NCBI GenBank assembly: GCA_035222895.1
Contig: JAVYIG010002376.1
Location: 124,001 to 188,000, forward strand
Origin: Strongylocentrotus droebachiensis
Taxonomy: Eukaryota; Echinodermata; Echinoidea; Camarodonta; Strongylocentrotidae
Direction of reading: 5' to 3'
DNA: 64,000 nucleotides
The notes below the pieces were generated by a model. It did not search any database. It saw only the letters and a list, made by a program, of their open reading frames with translations, and was not told the DNA's origin. This document shows, one piece after another, positions 21,759-31,964 of the stretch. Made by a program: the position numbers and the translations under genes. Each line of letters begins with the position of its first letter. Within the stretch, counting starts at the first letter, position 1.

Positions 21759-24700
21759 TTACAAGGCAGCAAAGGCAAAGTTACACCTGCAATTCAGCAT
21801 GGTCTTGGCCAGGGTCCAGATGTCCGTAAAGGGGTCATACTTCTCCACCCGGTCAAGATAGGCCGCTCCAGAGTGACCACCTGCAGCATAGATGTGTCCA
21901 CCCATAACAGTCACTCCAAGACCTGTCAAGCGGGATTTGGTAGAGAGAGAGATCCAGTTTAATGAAACTCAAAATACAAACCCTTTTCATAGAAAACGTA
22001 AGATATAGATATCTAATTTAATAACAATCAAAACTGACTTTGAATACAGACATAGTAAAGATTTTCGTCTTGCACTCAAAGTAAATCGCAAGAATGAACA
22101 AAGAGCCAAAATTTGACAATTTAAACGGAAGCTACAGGAACAAATAGCGCAAAAGCTTCCAAGTGGCATATCAAACAAACGGTGTTTATTGTGCTTTATT
22201 CTTTTAGCTTCCTTTTATATTGTCTGATTCTGGCTTTCGGTTCATTCTTACACTTTACTCTGATGAGTATGAGATGAAAAGCTTAAGTACGTTTGCATTC
22301 CATGCTACTCCTCGTTTTGTAGTCCCAATCATCTCTTTGAAACTGACTTTCTATGATGAAAGTTGGGCAACAGTCCTTGAAAGAATAAACCTTGAAATGA
22401 TCATTCCTCTCAGCAGCTCCTAGAAGCTATATCTAGAGATGTAGATATAGAAATGCACAGTATGCTACTAAAGCTAAAAGAACTACGGAAGCCTAGTTTA
22501 ACAGTCACATTTGGCATTGATTAAGTCCAAGTGTTTTGGACGGGAAGACAAAAAATAAATTAAAACAATTTTCTGGAGATGAAAAAAAAAGGAAAACACA
22601 AATTACTTCAAATTTGTCCTTCATCCTTTTCAAGTGCACTTTTATCATTCGCATGAGAAGAGGACTAAGATATGAAGTTTCTTGTGATATGATGTATAAC
22701 TAAACAGGAGTCACATACGGTAGTTCTAAGTTTTTTTTTTCTTCAGGTTTCTTGTTTCTTTTGAAAGAAACAACATGGTATCAACTATTCTCTACTCCTG
22801 ACGAAGGATAGTCAACGTCGAACCACTCCCGCCACCCATCCTCTCCAATCGGCGCTATAGTTCTCCTTACAACTATAAGCTAAGAAAGATAACCAACAGT
22901 CTTTTTCAAGACTACACCAACAGTCCTTTCCAGGACTACACACCCTCCAGAAAGATTACTGAGAGTCCTTTTCAGGACTCCTCAATCCTTCCTTTCTCTC
23001 GCATGGTGCAACCTATTGTATATGGTATCAACTGTAAGTCATATTCTCGTTTTTGATTTTAAAAAAACTTCTACAAACCTGTCCTTGGTATGCCCATAGA
23101 GGCGACTGTCTTCCAGCTATCCTGGTGCGTGTCATACCGTTCTACACTGCTAAGATACTGCTCCCCGTTGTGGCCTCCTACAACGTAGATGAACCCGTGG
23201 AGAACAGCAACCCCAAAGTTAATCCGACGGTCAGTGAGCGGAGCCACCTTCTCCCAGAAGTCTTTATCTGGATCATATCTCTCCATACTAGACGAGAAAC
23301 ACAAAGAAGGCTTGCAAATGTCAATATAATGTTCATGAAGGCACAAGTTTATTATCAAAACTTAAAACATAATTTTAGGCATTATCTAAATATTAGCTAA
23401 ATGGTGGTGGTAGTTGTTATTTTACCTGACTGCTAAGAAAGCATAAATGCTTGTAAGTAAAGCAACCAGACGGCCGAAGGCTTTAGGTCATCTCCAAGGG
23501 ACCTAGTAATGAGGATTAATGCCTTAAAGGGAACTAGAGCATCGCCTTGGTTTTGAACCCGGGTCACTGGATTACGAGACCACTGCTCTACCCACTGAGC
23601 TATCGCGCCTCCTCATAAATAAATAAAGCATTTGTGTGAGAGATTAATGAATAGCCTTAAATACATAAATCATGAAGCGTTTTGTGTTGCTTTGAACGAA
23701 GATATCTGTATATAGGTACCATATATTGTATCGTTGCTAAACTTACAATTTTTGAGCTGAAACACCTTCAGAAAAAGAAAGGCAGCTCCAAAACCAAGGG
23801 GGTTGTGTTATCTGTTGATTGGGTATTTGCCCGTTGGGGTTATTTCAAATTTCATCAGGTCATCTGCACTCTAACTCTTACAAACCTACTGGTATGACAT
23901 CTTACCTGTTAAGATAATTAGGACCATATCCCCCGATGGCGTATATCTTGCCATCAACAACCGCGGTGGTGAAGATACTCCTACGCTCAAGCATAGGTGT
24001 GGCCATTTTCCACTGGTTGCTCTTCCGACAGTACACCTCTACATTCTTCATATAAGACTCTCCATTATATCCCCCAAGGGCGTAGATCTTCCCGTTGAGC
24101 ACCGCGACACCATGGTTACTCCGACACATGTGCATGCTGGCTACAGTGCTCCATGTGTTAGTGTCTGGTTGCCATCTTTCGACGCCGTTGTCATAGCAGC
24201 GATACGAGGTCCCATTTCTGAGTTGGCAACGCACTCCCCCGATGACGTAGAGGTTCTGGTTGACGACCGCAGCAGCGCACTCCTGGAGTCTGCAGTTCAG
24301 TGAGGCTACCTCACTCCAGCTATCTGTCTCAGATCGGTAAACTTCAACACTGGACAAGCAGGGAGAAACAATATGGGAAAGATGAAATAAAATATATTTC
24401 CTTTTTAAGTAGTATGGCAAAGAATATAAACATCATACGGAGGTACAGGGCTTTGCAGTAGATCCTCCATGACTCTTTCACAATTGTCTTTGCCCTATCT
24501 GGGATTGAGCTAGCTAAGAGGGCCAGGGGTCCACTCCTTGAAGCCGTCATAAGTCTAACTATCCCATTAAAACATGTGTTAATTCTATAACACACGTTTC
24601 AACAGGATAGATAAGAAGTTAGACTTATGACGGTTTTGAGGAACGGGCCCCTGCCCTCAAAGCTAAATCCTGGAAAGATTGTTGATTGAATTGATGCACT

Positions 24701-26371
24701 TTTTTCTGAAAAATCCATGGTGCCTAAGTTAAACTTGTTGATTTAAAACTTATTCCCAGGTTTAATACCCTCCTGCAGCTCTAAAGGATTGCACCAGAAA
24801 GAGCACAAAAAGTGATTCCTAATATAAGGAGAATGTATATTCAGCAAAGTGTGCCTTGATAGCCTAACAAATATACAATTCTGACCAAACAGAATTTGAA
24901 GCCAGTATTCTAGAACAATTGTTTGAGGTCTTTTGCAATAAAATTAGTCTTTCAGCATTCAAAATGTTCAAACAAACATTTCATCTTAATGAAAATATGA
25001 GTCATATGCGTAGGGAAAGTTCATTCTGATTTACCTGTCAAGAGTTGCAAATAAGCCATTCTTGCCTCCTACAGCACAAAACATCTCCAACTCTCCTCTT
25101 CTCTTCAGCTTGTCTTTCATCTTTTTGGCCAATGAAAGGCGGTCCTCTGTGTTGAGGTGGTATTGCAGTGCTTTGTTCACCTACAGTTTACAAACAGTAA
25201 ACAAAAAAAAGCATCAAGTTAAAGACATTATGCTTCATGAATTACACAGCATTCAGTTAATAATATTATCACAACAACATGATTCTACATTTTTAAACTA
25301 AACCCTATGATGTAAGTAGATCACATAGTATGACTATGATGGTATTTTAAGGAATCTTTTTTTTCGTAATGGTTACAAAATTAAAGATTTACATTCGATA
25401 CCCATCAATCTATAAAGTGAATACAAATGATTTGCTTCATTTACATGTCCTGTAATCCTTATTCAATTAAAGAATAGGGTCTAGACTTATTTTAATTTGT
25501 TGAGGAAAGGAGTTGGAAGGGAAATCCAATTCATCTTTACCTGTTCTTGGCACAGATCATTCTCCTTGATAAAGGGGTGGGTCTCGTATAACTTTGTTAA
25601 GGTCTTGTGGGTGAGTTGGGGCAAGCGAATGCACTGGAGAGCTCTTCCCAGGTAGCACTGTCGTCTGTTAGGATCGTAATTCAACCAGGTATCCAGGGCA
25701 TCGAAGACGACTTCTTCCGAGGAAACATTGAGGTCATCTCGCGAGAGTATTTTAGTCAACTCTTCAAAGATCAGTTGGCAAAACTCTTCACTCTGGCTGA
25801 GTTCTTGAAAATGAGCAGCGATAAATTTGTCCCCGAATGCCTGAAGTTCCCTGCATGCATGGACTTCAGCGAAATGGGTGATCCCAAGGCAGTTTGTGGC
25901 ATGGAGTTGAGCTTGTAAGAACTCGCAGCACAGCTTTTTCACAGAATGCATTTGAAAAAGATTGGCAGCTGGCAAGAGGGATTGGACATTGGCATGGGTA
26001 ACTGCAATTCTTCCAGTGTAGGCAAAATCTACAAGAACGTTGATTGCAGTTTTATCGACCGATTTGAGATCAATTTCTTCTTTTTCACTTTCACACAAAT
26101 TTCCAGTAAACATGGCTTTGAAATATGGGCTAGATCCGGACAATACAGCTCTGTGGGCTTTCACTTTATGGCCGTCTACTCTAAGAACGACGTCACACAG
26201 ATGACCATGTTGTTGCAAGCTGTGCATTTCTCGCAGCACCATTCTTGCATGTCCGGACACCTCACTGCTAACTCCGCCGGAGGTAGCGGGCACTGCCACT
26301 GGGCAGCTGGCTTGAGATCCATTAAGGTTGCGACCATCGAGACGGTCAACACAATCTTGTTCGCGACTCAT
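21759..26371 (-). CDS. KLHL28: BTB-BACK-Kelch protein, KLHL28-like, complete in five coding exons
   Basis: Exons in gene order: 25541-26371, 25035-25180, 23906-24349, 23079-23287, 21759-21922. All introns are GT-AG with matching phases, giving 597 residues and a TAA stop. A BTB domain lies at about residues 50-157 (DVVLRVDGHKVKAHRAVL), BACK at about 165-270, then six Kelch blades, each with its double Gly (AVGG, VIGG, ALGG, AIGG, VVGG, AAGG). FCAVGGKNGLFATLDSVEVY and the C-terminal CRCNFAFAAL resemble vertebrate KLHL28 as I recall it (571 residues in human). Such proteins act as substrate adaptors for CUL3 ubiquitin ligases: BTB binds CUL3, Kelch binds substrate. An AG acceptor-like site just upstream of the ATG suggests non-coding 5' exons. 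The orthology call rests on memory; the BTB-Kelch class is certain. Confidence 0.9.
22898..22979 (+). promoter_or_regulatory. Three tandem histone-type 3' stem-loops
   Basis: Three 16-base hairpins, each with a 6-bp stem and a 4-base loop, lie at 22898-22913 (loop TTTC), 22922-22937 (loop TTCC) and 22964-22979 (AGTCCTTTTCAGGACT). The geometry and loop match the replication-dependent histone mRNA stem-loop except that the outer pair is A-T. CAGAAAGATT at 22948-22957 resembles the downstream element that pairs with U7 snRNA, and aagaaagata precedes the first. No histone gene was seen nearby. They lie in intron 4 of the KLHL28-like gene, on the opposite strand. They could be chance or belong to a repeat. 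Confidence 0.4.
23435..23614 (-). mobile_element. tRNA-derived SINE or tRNA relic
   Basis: On the minus strand the head at 23535-23613 closely resembles a tRNA: GATAGCTCAGTGG (A box), a loop with CGT in the anticodon position (Thr-like) and CGGGTTCAAAACC (B box). The acceptor and T stems do not pair properly, so it is unlikely to be a working tRNA. A non-tRNA body follows. It sits in intron 3 of the KLHL28-like gene. Confidence 0.6.
24501..24670. mobile_element. Palindromic foldback MITE
   Basis: The two halves are inverse copies: the left half includes GCCGTCATAAGTCTAAC and the right half GTTAGACTTATGACGG, with CAGGGG...CCCCTG near the ends. The arms are about 70-80 bp with small gaps. The centre (AAACatgtgttaattctataacacaCGTTT) resembles the centre of the foldback at 38551-38697. 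It lies in intron 2 of the KLHL28-like gene. Confidence 0.65.
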
Positions 26372-26639
26372 TTCGATCGAATAACCTCCCTAAAATCACA
26401 AAATAATGTACAAAGAATCACCTATTCACACCAAGCACATAATCTAGCAGCATGAGAGTCTTACTAATCTTACCACTGTCAATCATTATGGCTACAAAGG
26501 ATAAAACATCTCCATCATTAATGGTCTTTCCGGAGATCCTCCATATTGGGATGAACAATTTAATTGTTGATATTTGATTAACTACGAAGTGCAAAACGTG
26601 TAAATGATTTTCTCCAACGCAATGCGATGACAATGACAA

Positions 26640-27193
26640 TGACAATAATCTTTTATTTCTTTAACGGCCCCTCCTGGGGCATGGAAGAAATACAGTTGAA
26701 TAGTGCAAATATAATGTTCATCAATGATATTCATATACAAAATATTTATTAAAAAAAAAGCAGTTTAGATGACAGGGAGTTGGGTCTCCGTAATACAGGC
26801 AAGTACACATATTATGAATGATTTTGTGTACCATAAAGATTCTTTTTATTGCTTCCTTTTCAAACATGACAAGATAATTTTGATAACATCGCATGCAGGA
26901 ACAATCATATGCGAATTATTTTCAATGCAGTTTATTAATTACATATTTTTTTTAAAGAAAGAAGAGATTAACTTGATGATGATGATGATAATGGTAATGG
27001 TGATAAGAGTGATAAGAGTGATAAGAATAATATTGAAGACAATACATGATAATGATGACAATAATAATGATGATAATTATAATTATAATAATAATATAGG
27101 TCTAATAATATAGTAGTAGTAATTGAAAATAGAAGCAATCACAACGTCACAAATTCGACAATTTATCATGCTCTCCTCTGTATTATGACTGTC
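26640..27193. other. Gene-free DNA upstream of KLHL28-like gene, with GAT repeats
   Basis: Upstream of the KLHL28-like coding start. A degenerate (GAT)n / (AAT)n tract runs from about 26974 to 27115. I see no promoter element that I can name; 5' non-coding exons may lie in 26372-27190. Confidence 0.4.
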
Positions 27194-27579
27194 TTAAAGC
27201 CCCACTGTCCTACTTGTAGCCAGGGGCGTCGCTAGACCTTTTTCAGTGGGGGGGGGGGGGTGTAGAGGCCAACAATTACCGACAAAACTAGCCACCAATT
27301 ACCGACAAAATTAAATGTCCAATATCTACAAATTCAACCCTATAAACCTGGGGCCGAAGGCTAAATTGTTTTTCCTATGGACTATCTATAGTACTTGCAT
27401 ATGCGCAAAATGGTCATTTTCCTCGACGACTAAAATACACGAATTATTTCTTCAATTTAGTCAGCATCATAGCTATATATTTTAATGCAGGCGCGGAGCT
27501 AGGGTCTTATTTTAGGGAGGGGCGGTAGGGAGCAAGAAAATCACTTAAAAGCGCGCTCATTAGTGGGGTGTGGACTGAT

Positions 27580-28945
27580 GGGCCTCCCGCGCGAAGCGCA
27601 GGAGCTTTGACGTTTCCTTAAATTATAGGAAAAGAAGATGATTAATAAATTGTACCGTTTTCGACTGGTAATCCTTGGCTGTATGAAGTCCCCCCCCCTC
27701 CCGCGCGAAAGCTTTGACGTTTCATTAAATTATTATAAAAAAGAAGACGATTTGCTGTACCGTTCTCGACTGTTTATCCTGTTCTGAATTCAGAGTCCCC
27801 CCCTCCCGCGCAAAGCGCGGAAGCTTTGACGTTTCATTAAATTATGAGAAAAAGGAAACGATTCGGTGTACTGTTCTCGACTCTTAATCCTTGTCTGAAT
27901 TTAGTTTCTCCCCCTCCCGCGCGAAGCGCGGAAGCTTTGACGTTTCATTAAATTATGAGAAAAAGCAGACGATTCGGTGTACTGTTCTCGACTCTTAATC
28001 CTTATCTGAATGAAGCTTCCCCCTACCGCGCGAAGCGCGGAAGTTTTGACGTTTCATTAAATTATTAGAGAAAGAAGACGATTAGTCGTACCGTTTTCGA
28101 CTCTAAATAAGCCCTATTCATTTTGTCTGAATTCAGTTTCCCCTCTCGCGCAAAGCGCGGAAGTTTTGACGTTTCCTCATATTATTAGAGAAAGAACACG
28201 ATTCGTTGTACTGTTTTGACTCTAAATAAGCCCTATTAATATGTCTGAATTCAGTTTCCCCCTCTCGCGCGAAGCGCGGAAGCTTTGATGTTTCCTTAAA
28301 TATAAGAGAAAGAACACGATTCGTTGAACCGTTTTCGACTCTAAATAAGCCCTATTAATTTTGTCTGAATTCAGTTTCCCCTCTCGCGCAAAGCGCGGAA
28401 GCTTTGACGTTTCCTTAAATTATTAAAGAACACGATTCGTAATTGTACCGTTTTCGACTCTAAATAAGCCCAATTAATTTTGTCTGAATTCAGTTACCCT
28501 CTCTCGCGCGAAGAGCGGAAGTTTTGACGTTTCCTTAAATAATTAGAGAAAGAAGACGATTCGTCGTACCGTTTTCGCATCTTATTAAGCCCTATTCATC
28601 TGAATTCAGTTTCCCCTTCTCGCGCAAAGCGCGAAAGCTTTGACGTTTTCTCAAATTATTAGAGAAAGAACACGATTCGTTGTACCGTTTTCGACCCTAA
28701 ATAAGCCCTATTAATTTTGTCTGAATTCAGGTTCCCCCTCTCGCGCGAAGCGCGGAAGCTTTGACGTTTCCTTAAATTATTAGGAAAAGAAGACGATTAA
28801 TTGTACCGTTTTTGACTCGTCTCAATGAAGTTTCCCCTTCCGCCCGAAGCGCGGAATTTTTGGCGTTTCATCACAATATAAAGAAAGGAAGACGATTCGT
28901 CGTACCGTTGTTGACTCTTAAACCTTGTTTGAATTTAGTTTCCCC
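27580..28945. repeat. Tandem array of about 12 units with mini-hairpins, in hAT copy 1
   Basis: Units of about 105-120 bp share the order: pyrimidine-rich cccctc, hairpin CGCGCGAAGCGCG (or AAA loop), gaagctttgacgtttc, an AT segment with gagaaagaa, acgattcg, gtaccgttttcgac, then ctgaattcagtt. I count hairpin positions near 27588, 27703, 27805, 27914, 28024, 28146, 28264, 28384, 28503, 28619, 28740 and 28845. A few are damaged (the second and ninth lack part of the stem). Confidence 0.92.
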
Positions 28946-29141
28946 GAAAATTGTAAACCTCTGATTTCTTTAGCTGATATCATAGGCAAGTGAAACTTCG
29001 AGAAAATACAAGTATTGTAGTTGTAGTCACTTTTAAAGTCGTCACAGCGGATAAGAAGTCACAGTTCGGAGGGAAAAAAACTTGTCGGCCGACCGACAAT
29101 ATACATCTCACCGACTTCAAACTTCTGCATTGATATAGTAC

Positions 29142-30382
29142 CAGGCGCGCCGGAAGCAGTTTGGGATTGGGGGGGGGGGGGCAAACATTCCAGGGGGCTC
29201 ACCTTCCAGGGGCAGTGAAGTAACGAACAAAAAGGTTTGGAAGGGGGGGGGGAAAGAAAAATCTGCATCACCACCACTCTTACACTTTACATGCTTGCAA
29301 GAATCCGTATGCCCGCGTCACACTGACCCGAAGTTGACTTCCGGGGGTTTTAGGTATTTAATAACGGTCAGATGAGCATACAGGGGACTGCCTTAGGGCA
29401 CTTGATGGGGTCCGGGGGCGGAGCCCCCGTAAGCTCTGGGGTTTTAGGCATTTAATTACGGTTAGATGATCATACAGGGGACCACCTTAGGGCCCTTGGT
29501 GGGGTCCGGGGCAGAGCCCCGTAAGCTCTGGGGTTTTAGGTATTTAATAACGGTCAGATTAGCATACAGGGGACCGCCTTAGGGCCCTTGGTGGGGTCCG
29601 GGGGCGGAGCCCCCGTAAGCTCTGGGTTTTAGGTATTTAATAACGGTCAGATGAGCGGGCCCTTGGTGGGGTCCGGGGGCAGAGCCCCCGTAAGCTCTGG
29701 GATTTTCGGCATTTAATTACTATCAGATGAGCATATTTTGATACCTCATTTGTGACATTGGCAGGTCACCTATTTTTTCTCGCTCTCTTTCTTTTTCATA
29801 AAATGAGGGGGGCTCGAGCCCCCGAGCCGGCCGTTCTGCAGACCCTGACATAAAGGCTTCTAAATAAGCATATTTGTCGCCCGACTGTAAATTTGGGAAT
29901 TTCAAATTGTCCAACAAACGCATAAAAGGGTACGACATCCGAAAAAAATGAGAAAAAATACCGGAAAATCATGTTATTTCAATCAACATTTTTAAATCAC
30001 TGGTATCGAATAAAAACTACCCCCCCCCCCCGCATCAGTACGCCAGCGTTCAGGGGCTTATGATCTTCTCACCCATTTAACAAAAAACAGACACGCTTTC
30101 CCATTCTCTCACAATAATTATGTCCACGGTATGCGCGAATCGCTATTATAAAAACCTCCATTGATAAATATAGGTAGCATGCGCAATGTTTAGGAAATTT
30201 ATTTCCTGTCAACTTTCCTTTTCTTTGAATGGAATTTTAAACGTCATTTAAGTCAGGTTTTTATTATTGTTATGTTCTTTTGGGTTAAAAATACAAACCA
30301 TCTTAACTCCTTTACTGTTTTTTTGGAGGGGGGGGGGGCAAAAATGCGTTTTGCCCCCCCCCCCCCACTTCCGGCGCCTATG
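29142..30382. mobile_element. Second hAT-type element nested inside hAT copy 1
   Basis: It begins CAGGCGCGCCGGAAG and ends CTTCCGGCGCCTATG, flanked by a perfect 8-bp duplication, TATAGTAC, at 29134-29141 and 30383-30390. The empty site is visible in the other hAT copy at about 51026-51033, where gatatagtacacgagg is uninterrupted. The interior has no transposase. It holds four to five tandem units (29335-29705) and, near its right end, a G-run/C-run inverted pair. Confidence 0.9.
29335..29705. repeat. Tandem repeat of about 65-100 bp with GGA-loop hairpins
   Basis: About four units share ggggttttaggtatttaata, then acggtcagatgagcatac, cttagggcccttggtggg and tccgggggcggagcccccg. Each unit ends in a G/C hairpin (GGGGGC-GGA-GCCCCC, or shorter variants such as GGGGC-AGA-GCCCC). 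The last spacer is shortened. The array is contained in the nested hAT element at 29142-30382. Confidence 0.85.
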
Positions 30383-31072
30383 TATAGTACACGAGGATCG
30401 AGCAAGAATACCGACATAGCTGACCCGACACAGCAACATAATTACCCGTGTCAAGTTATTGCTCCCTCGACGAGAAGATTCCACCCAAGAACCCCCTTCT
30501 CTCTTTTACTCCCACTCCTCCTCTAGTGCTCTCTCAGACTCTTACCTCCCCTCTCTCTCCTCTCTTTCACCCCCCGCTTCTTAATTTGTTTCCCTTTCAC
30601 TCTTTTTTCTTCTTCTTTCCTTTCCTTTCTTTTCTTTCTTTTCCTTAATTTTTCCCTCTCCTCCCTCTTTTTCTTTTTCCTCTTTCTTTCTTCTCTTTTC
30701 TCTCCATTCTCTTGCTTTTTTTCCCTCCCCCTTTTCTCTTTTTCCCGACGGCAGCGCGATTTTACCGACAATATCCTGACAGGTGGGGGGGGGGGGGGTG
30801 TCGCACCCCCACACCCCCCCCCCTTTGGCGACGCCCCTGCTTGTAGCTATACTTGCTCCATCTATAATAGAAAACTTCCCCAATCGGTGCCTGTCGGGTC
30901 CCCCATGATCCTTTTTTTCTTATGTCAGTTGAGTTGAGAGCTGAGTTAATGAAATAGCCACCTGTCAGTGACCTTGCTGTGTGGTCTAATACCTTCTGGC
31001 CCAGTAGTATTGACGGTCATCGTAGGCTAAGGGTTTGATATCTTAAAGTCACTGAGTAGTCGGCTCTCGATC

Positions 31073-31345
31073 ATGGGGAATTCGACACCGTTCGGGTGTT
31101 TACCCAATAACAGGTGTTGTCAATCACCAGGGTTAGCCTTGAGTTTTATGACCATTGGACCTTATGTAATGCTTTGAATTGCCCGAAGACTCTCGAGCTC
31201 TCCGAGAGATTAGGGGGTAATTCTTGACTGGACTATGGGTTTGCTGTGTGCAAATTTGTACCCCCATTAATGGTATTTCCACCAAGTCTGGTGTCAGCGA
31301 ATTATGGCCTTCTGCACATGGAAACTGGCGATCCACCCCCTTTAA
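31073..31345. repeat. Dispersed repeat, copy 1 (pair with 55736-56045)
   Basis: Shared words include cgggtgtttacc, taataacaggtgttgtca, ctctccgagaga, attaatggtatttccaccaag and ttctgcacatggaaa, in the same order and spacing. The repeat is non-coding and of unknown class. Confidence 0.65.
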
Positions 31346-31964
31346 TCCAAAAGTAGAGCGAGTATAGTTTTCATTAGCAAATGAATACTAGAATGCCTGC
31401 AGTGTGTTTTCCCCTGATGGTACTTTTACTATACAATATTCTTTCATCACGACTTCCATAAGTATTTTACATGTAGATCTAGGTGGTATTTAGGAGCTAG
31501 GCCTATATTTTCAATTAAATATTTTTTATTTTTTGTTTGAAATTGACCCAGTTCGCTTGACATAGTCAGTTTAAATTAGTCTTATTTCATCAAACTGGTT
31601 TTAATTTGAGTCTACGTATTTATTTAACTGGTGCTTTTCAGTATCGTAACAGTCATATAGCATTGTTTTATGAATTAAATTTCCCAAATAATGTATTAAA
31701 ATGAAATAATAGATATGATAACTTACTATAAACAACCTTGAAAATAAAAGAATGCTCTTGTATTCAGACTAGCTTGGAGTGACAGCTACGCAGCCACGCA
31801 CACACAATCGCGTATTGTACATGATTCGTACACAATACATGAACAAACCAAATCGAACAGCTGCACATAAATCGGACGGAAAGAGACGAAGTCAAGGCCA
31901 CACTACACACTCGTCGTACTCCCGATCCCGCTCACTTTACAGTTTTATTGTAAATTCGAATAAC

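Larger units (their letters stand above)
27221..30839. mobile_element. Satellite-bearing non-autonomous hAT element, copy 1
   Basis: Terminal inverted repeats CAGGGGCGTCGC / GCGACGCCCCTG are flanked by a perfect 8-bp target duplication, CTTGTAGC, at 27213-27220 and 30840-30847, as expected for the hAT superfamily. Inside, a G run follows the left end, then a tandem array (27580-28945), a younger hAT insertion (29142-30382), a long polypyrimidine tract (about 30500-30750) and a G/C-rich right end. There is no transposase. A second copy at 46613-51518 shares the ends, array and tract, so this is a family and not a chance arrangement. Confidence 0.92.
27194..31008. mobile_element. TTAA-flanked MITE, copy B, split by a hAT element
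   Basis: The left end (TTAAAGCCCCACTGtCCTA) is followed at once by a hAT insertion at 27221. The body resumes at 30840 (cttgtagctatacttgc, then cccccatgatcc and cacctgtcagtgacc) and parallels copy A at 21462 to about 31008, where the right terminal repeat is lost. Confidence 0.75.

Noticed and set aside
22795..22830. Hammerhead-ribozyme-like core (CTGACGA ... CGAAC), as in Penelope-like elements
   Set aside because: I could not pair a credible stem II, and the GAAA core is altered to GAAC. Resemblance only.
23535..23613. Working tRNA-Thr gene on the minus strand
   Set aside because: The A and B boxes and the anticodon loop look right, but the acceptor and T stems do not pair and a SINE body follows.
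27580..28945. CRISPR-like array
   Set aside because: Repeats and spacers are not distinct: the whole unit of about 115 bp is repeated with drift, inside a eukaryotic hAT element.
30523..30883. Lys/Glu/Arg-rich minus-strand open frames
   Set aside because: They are read from the polypyrimidine tract of the hAT element and are a composition artefact. The same applies to 51146-51583.
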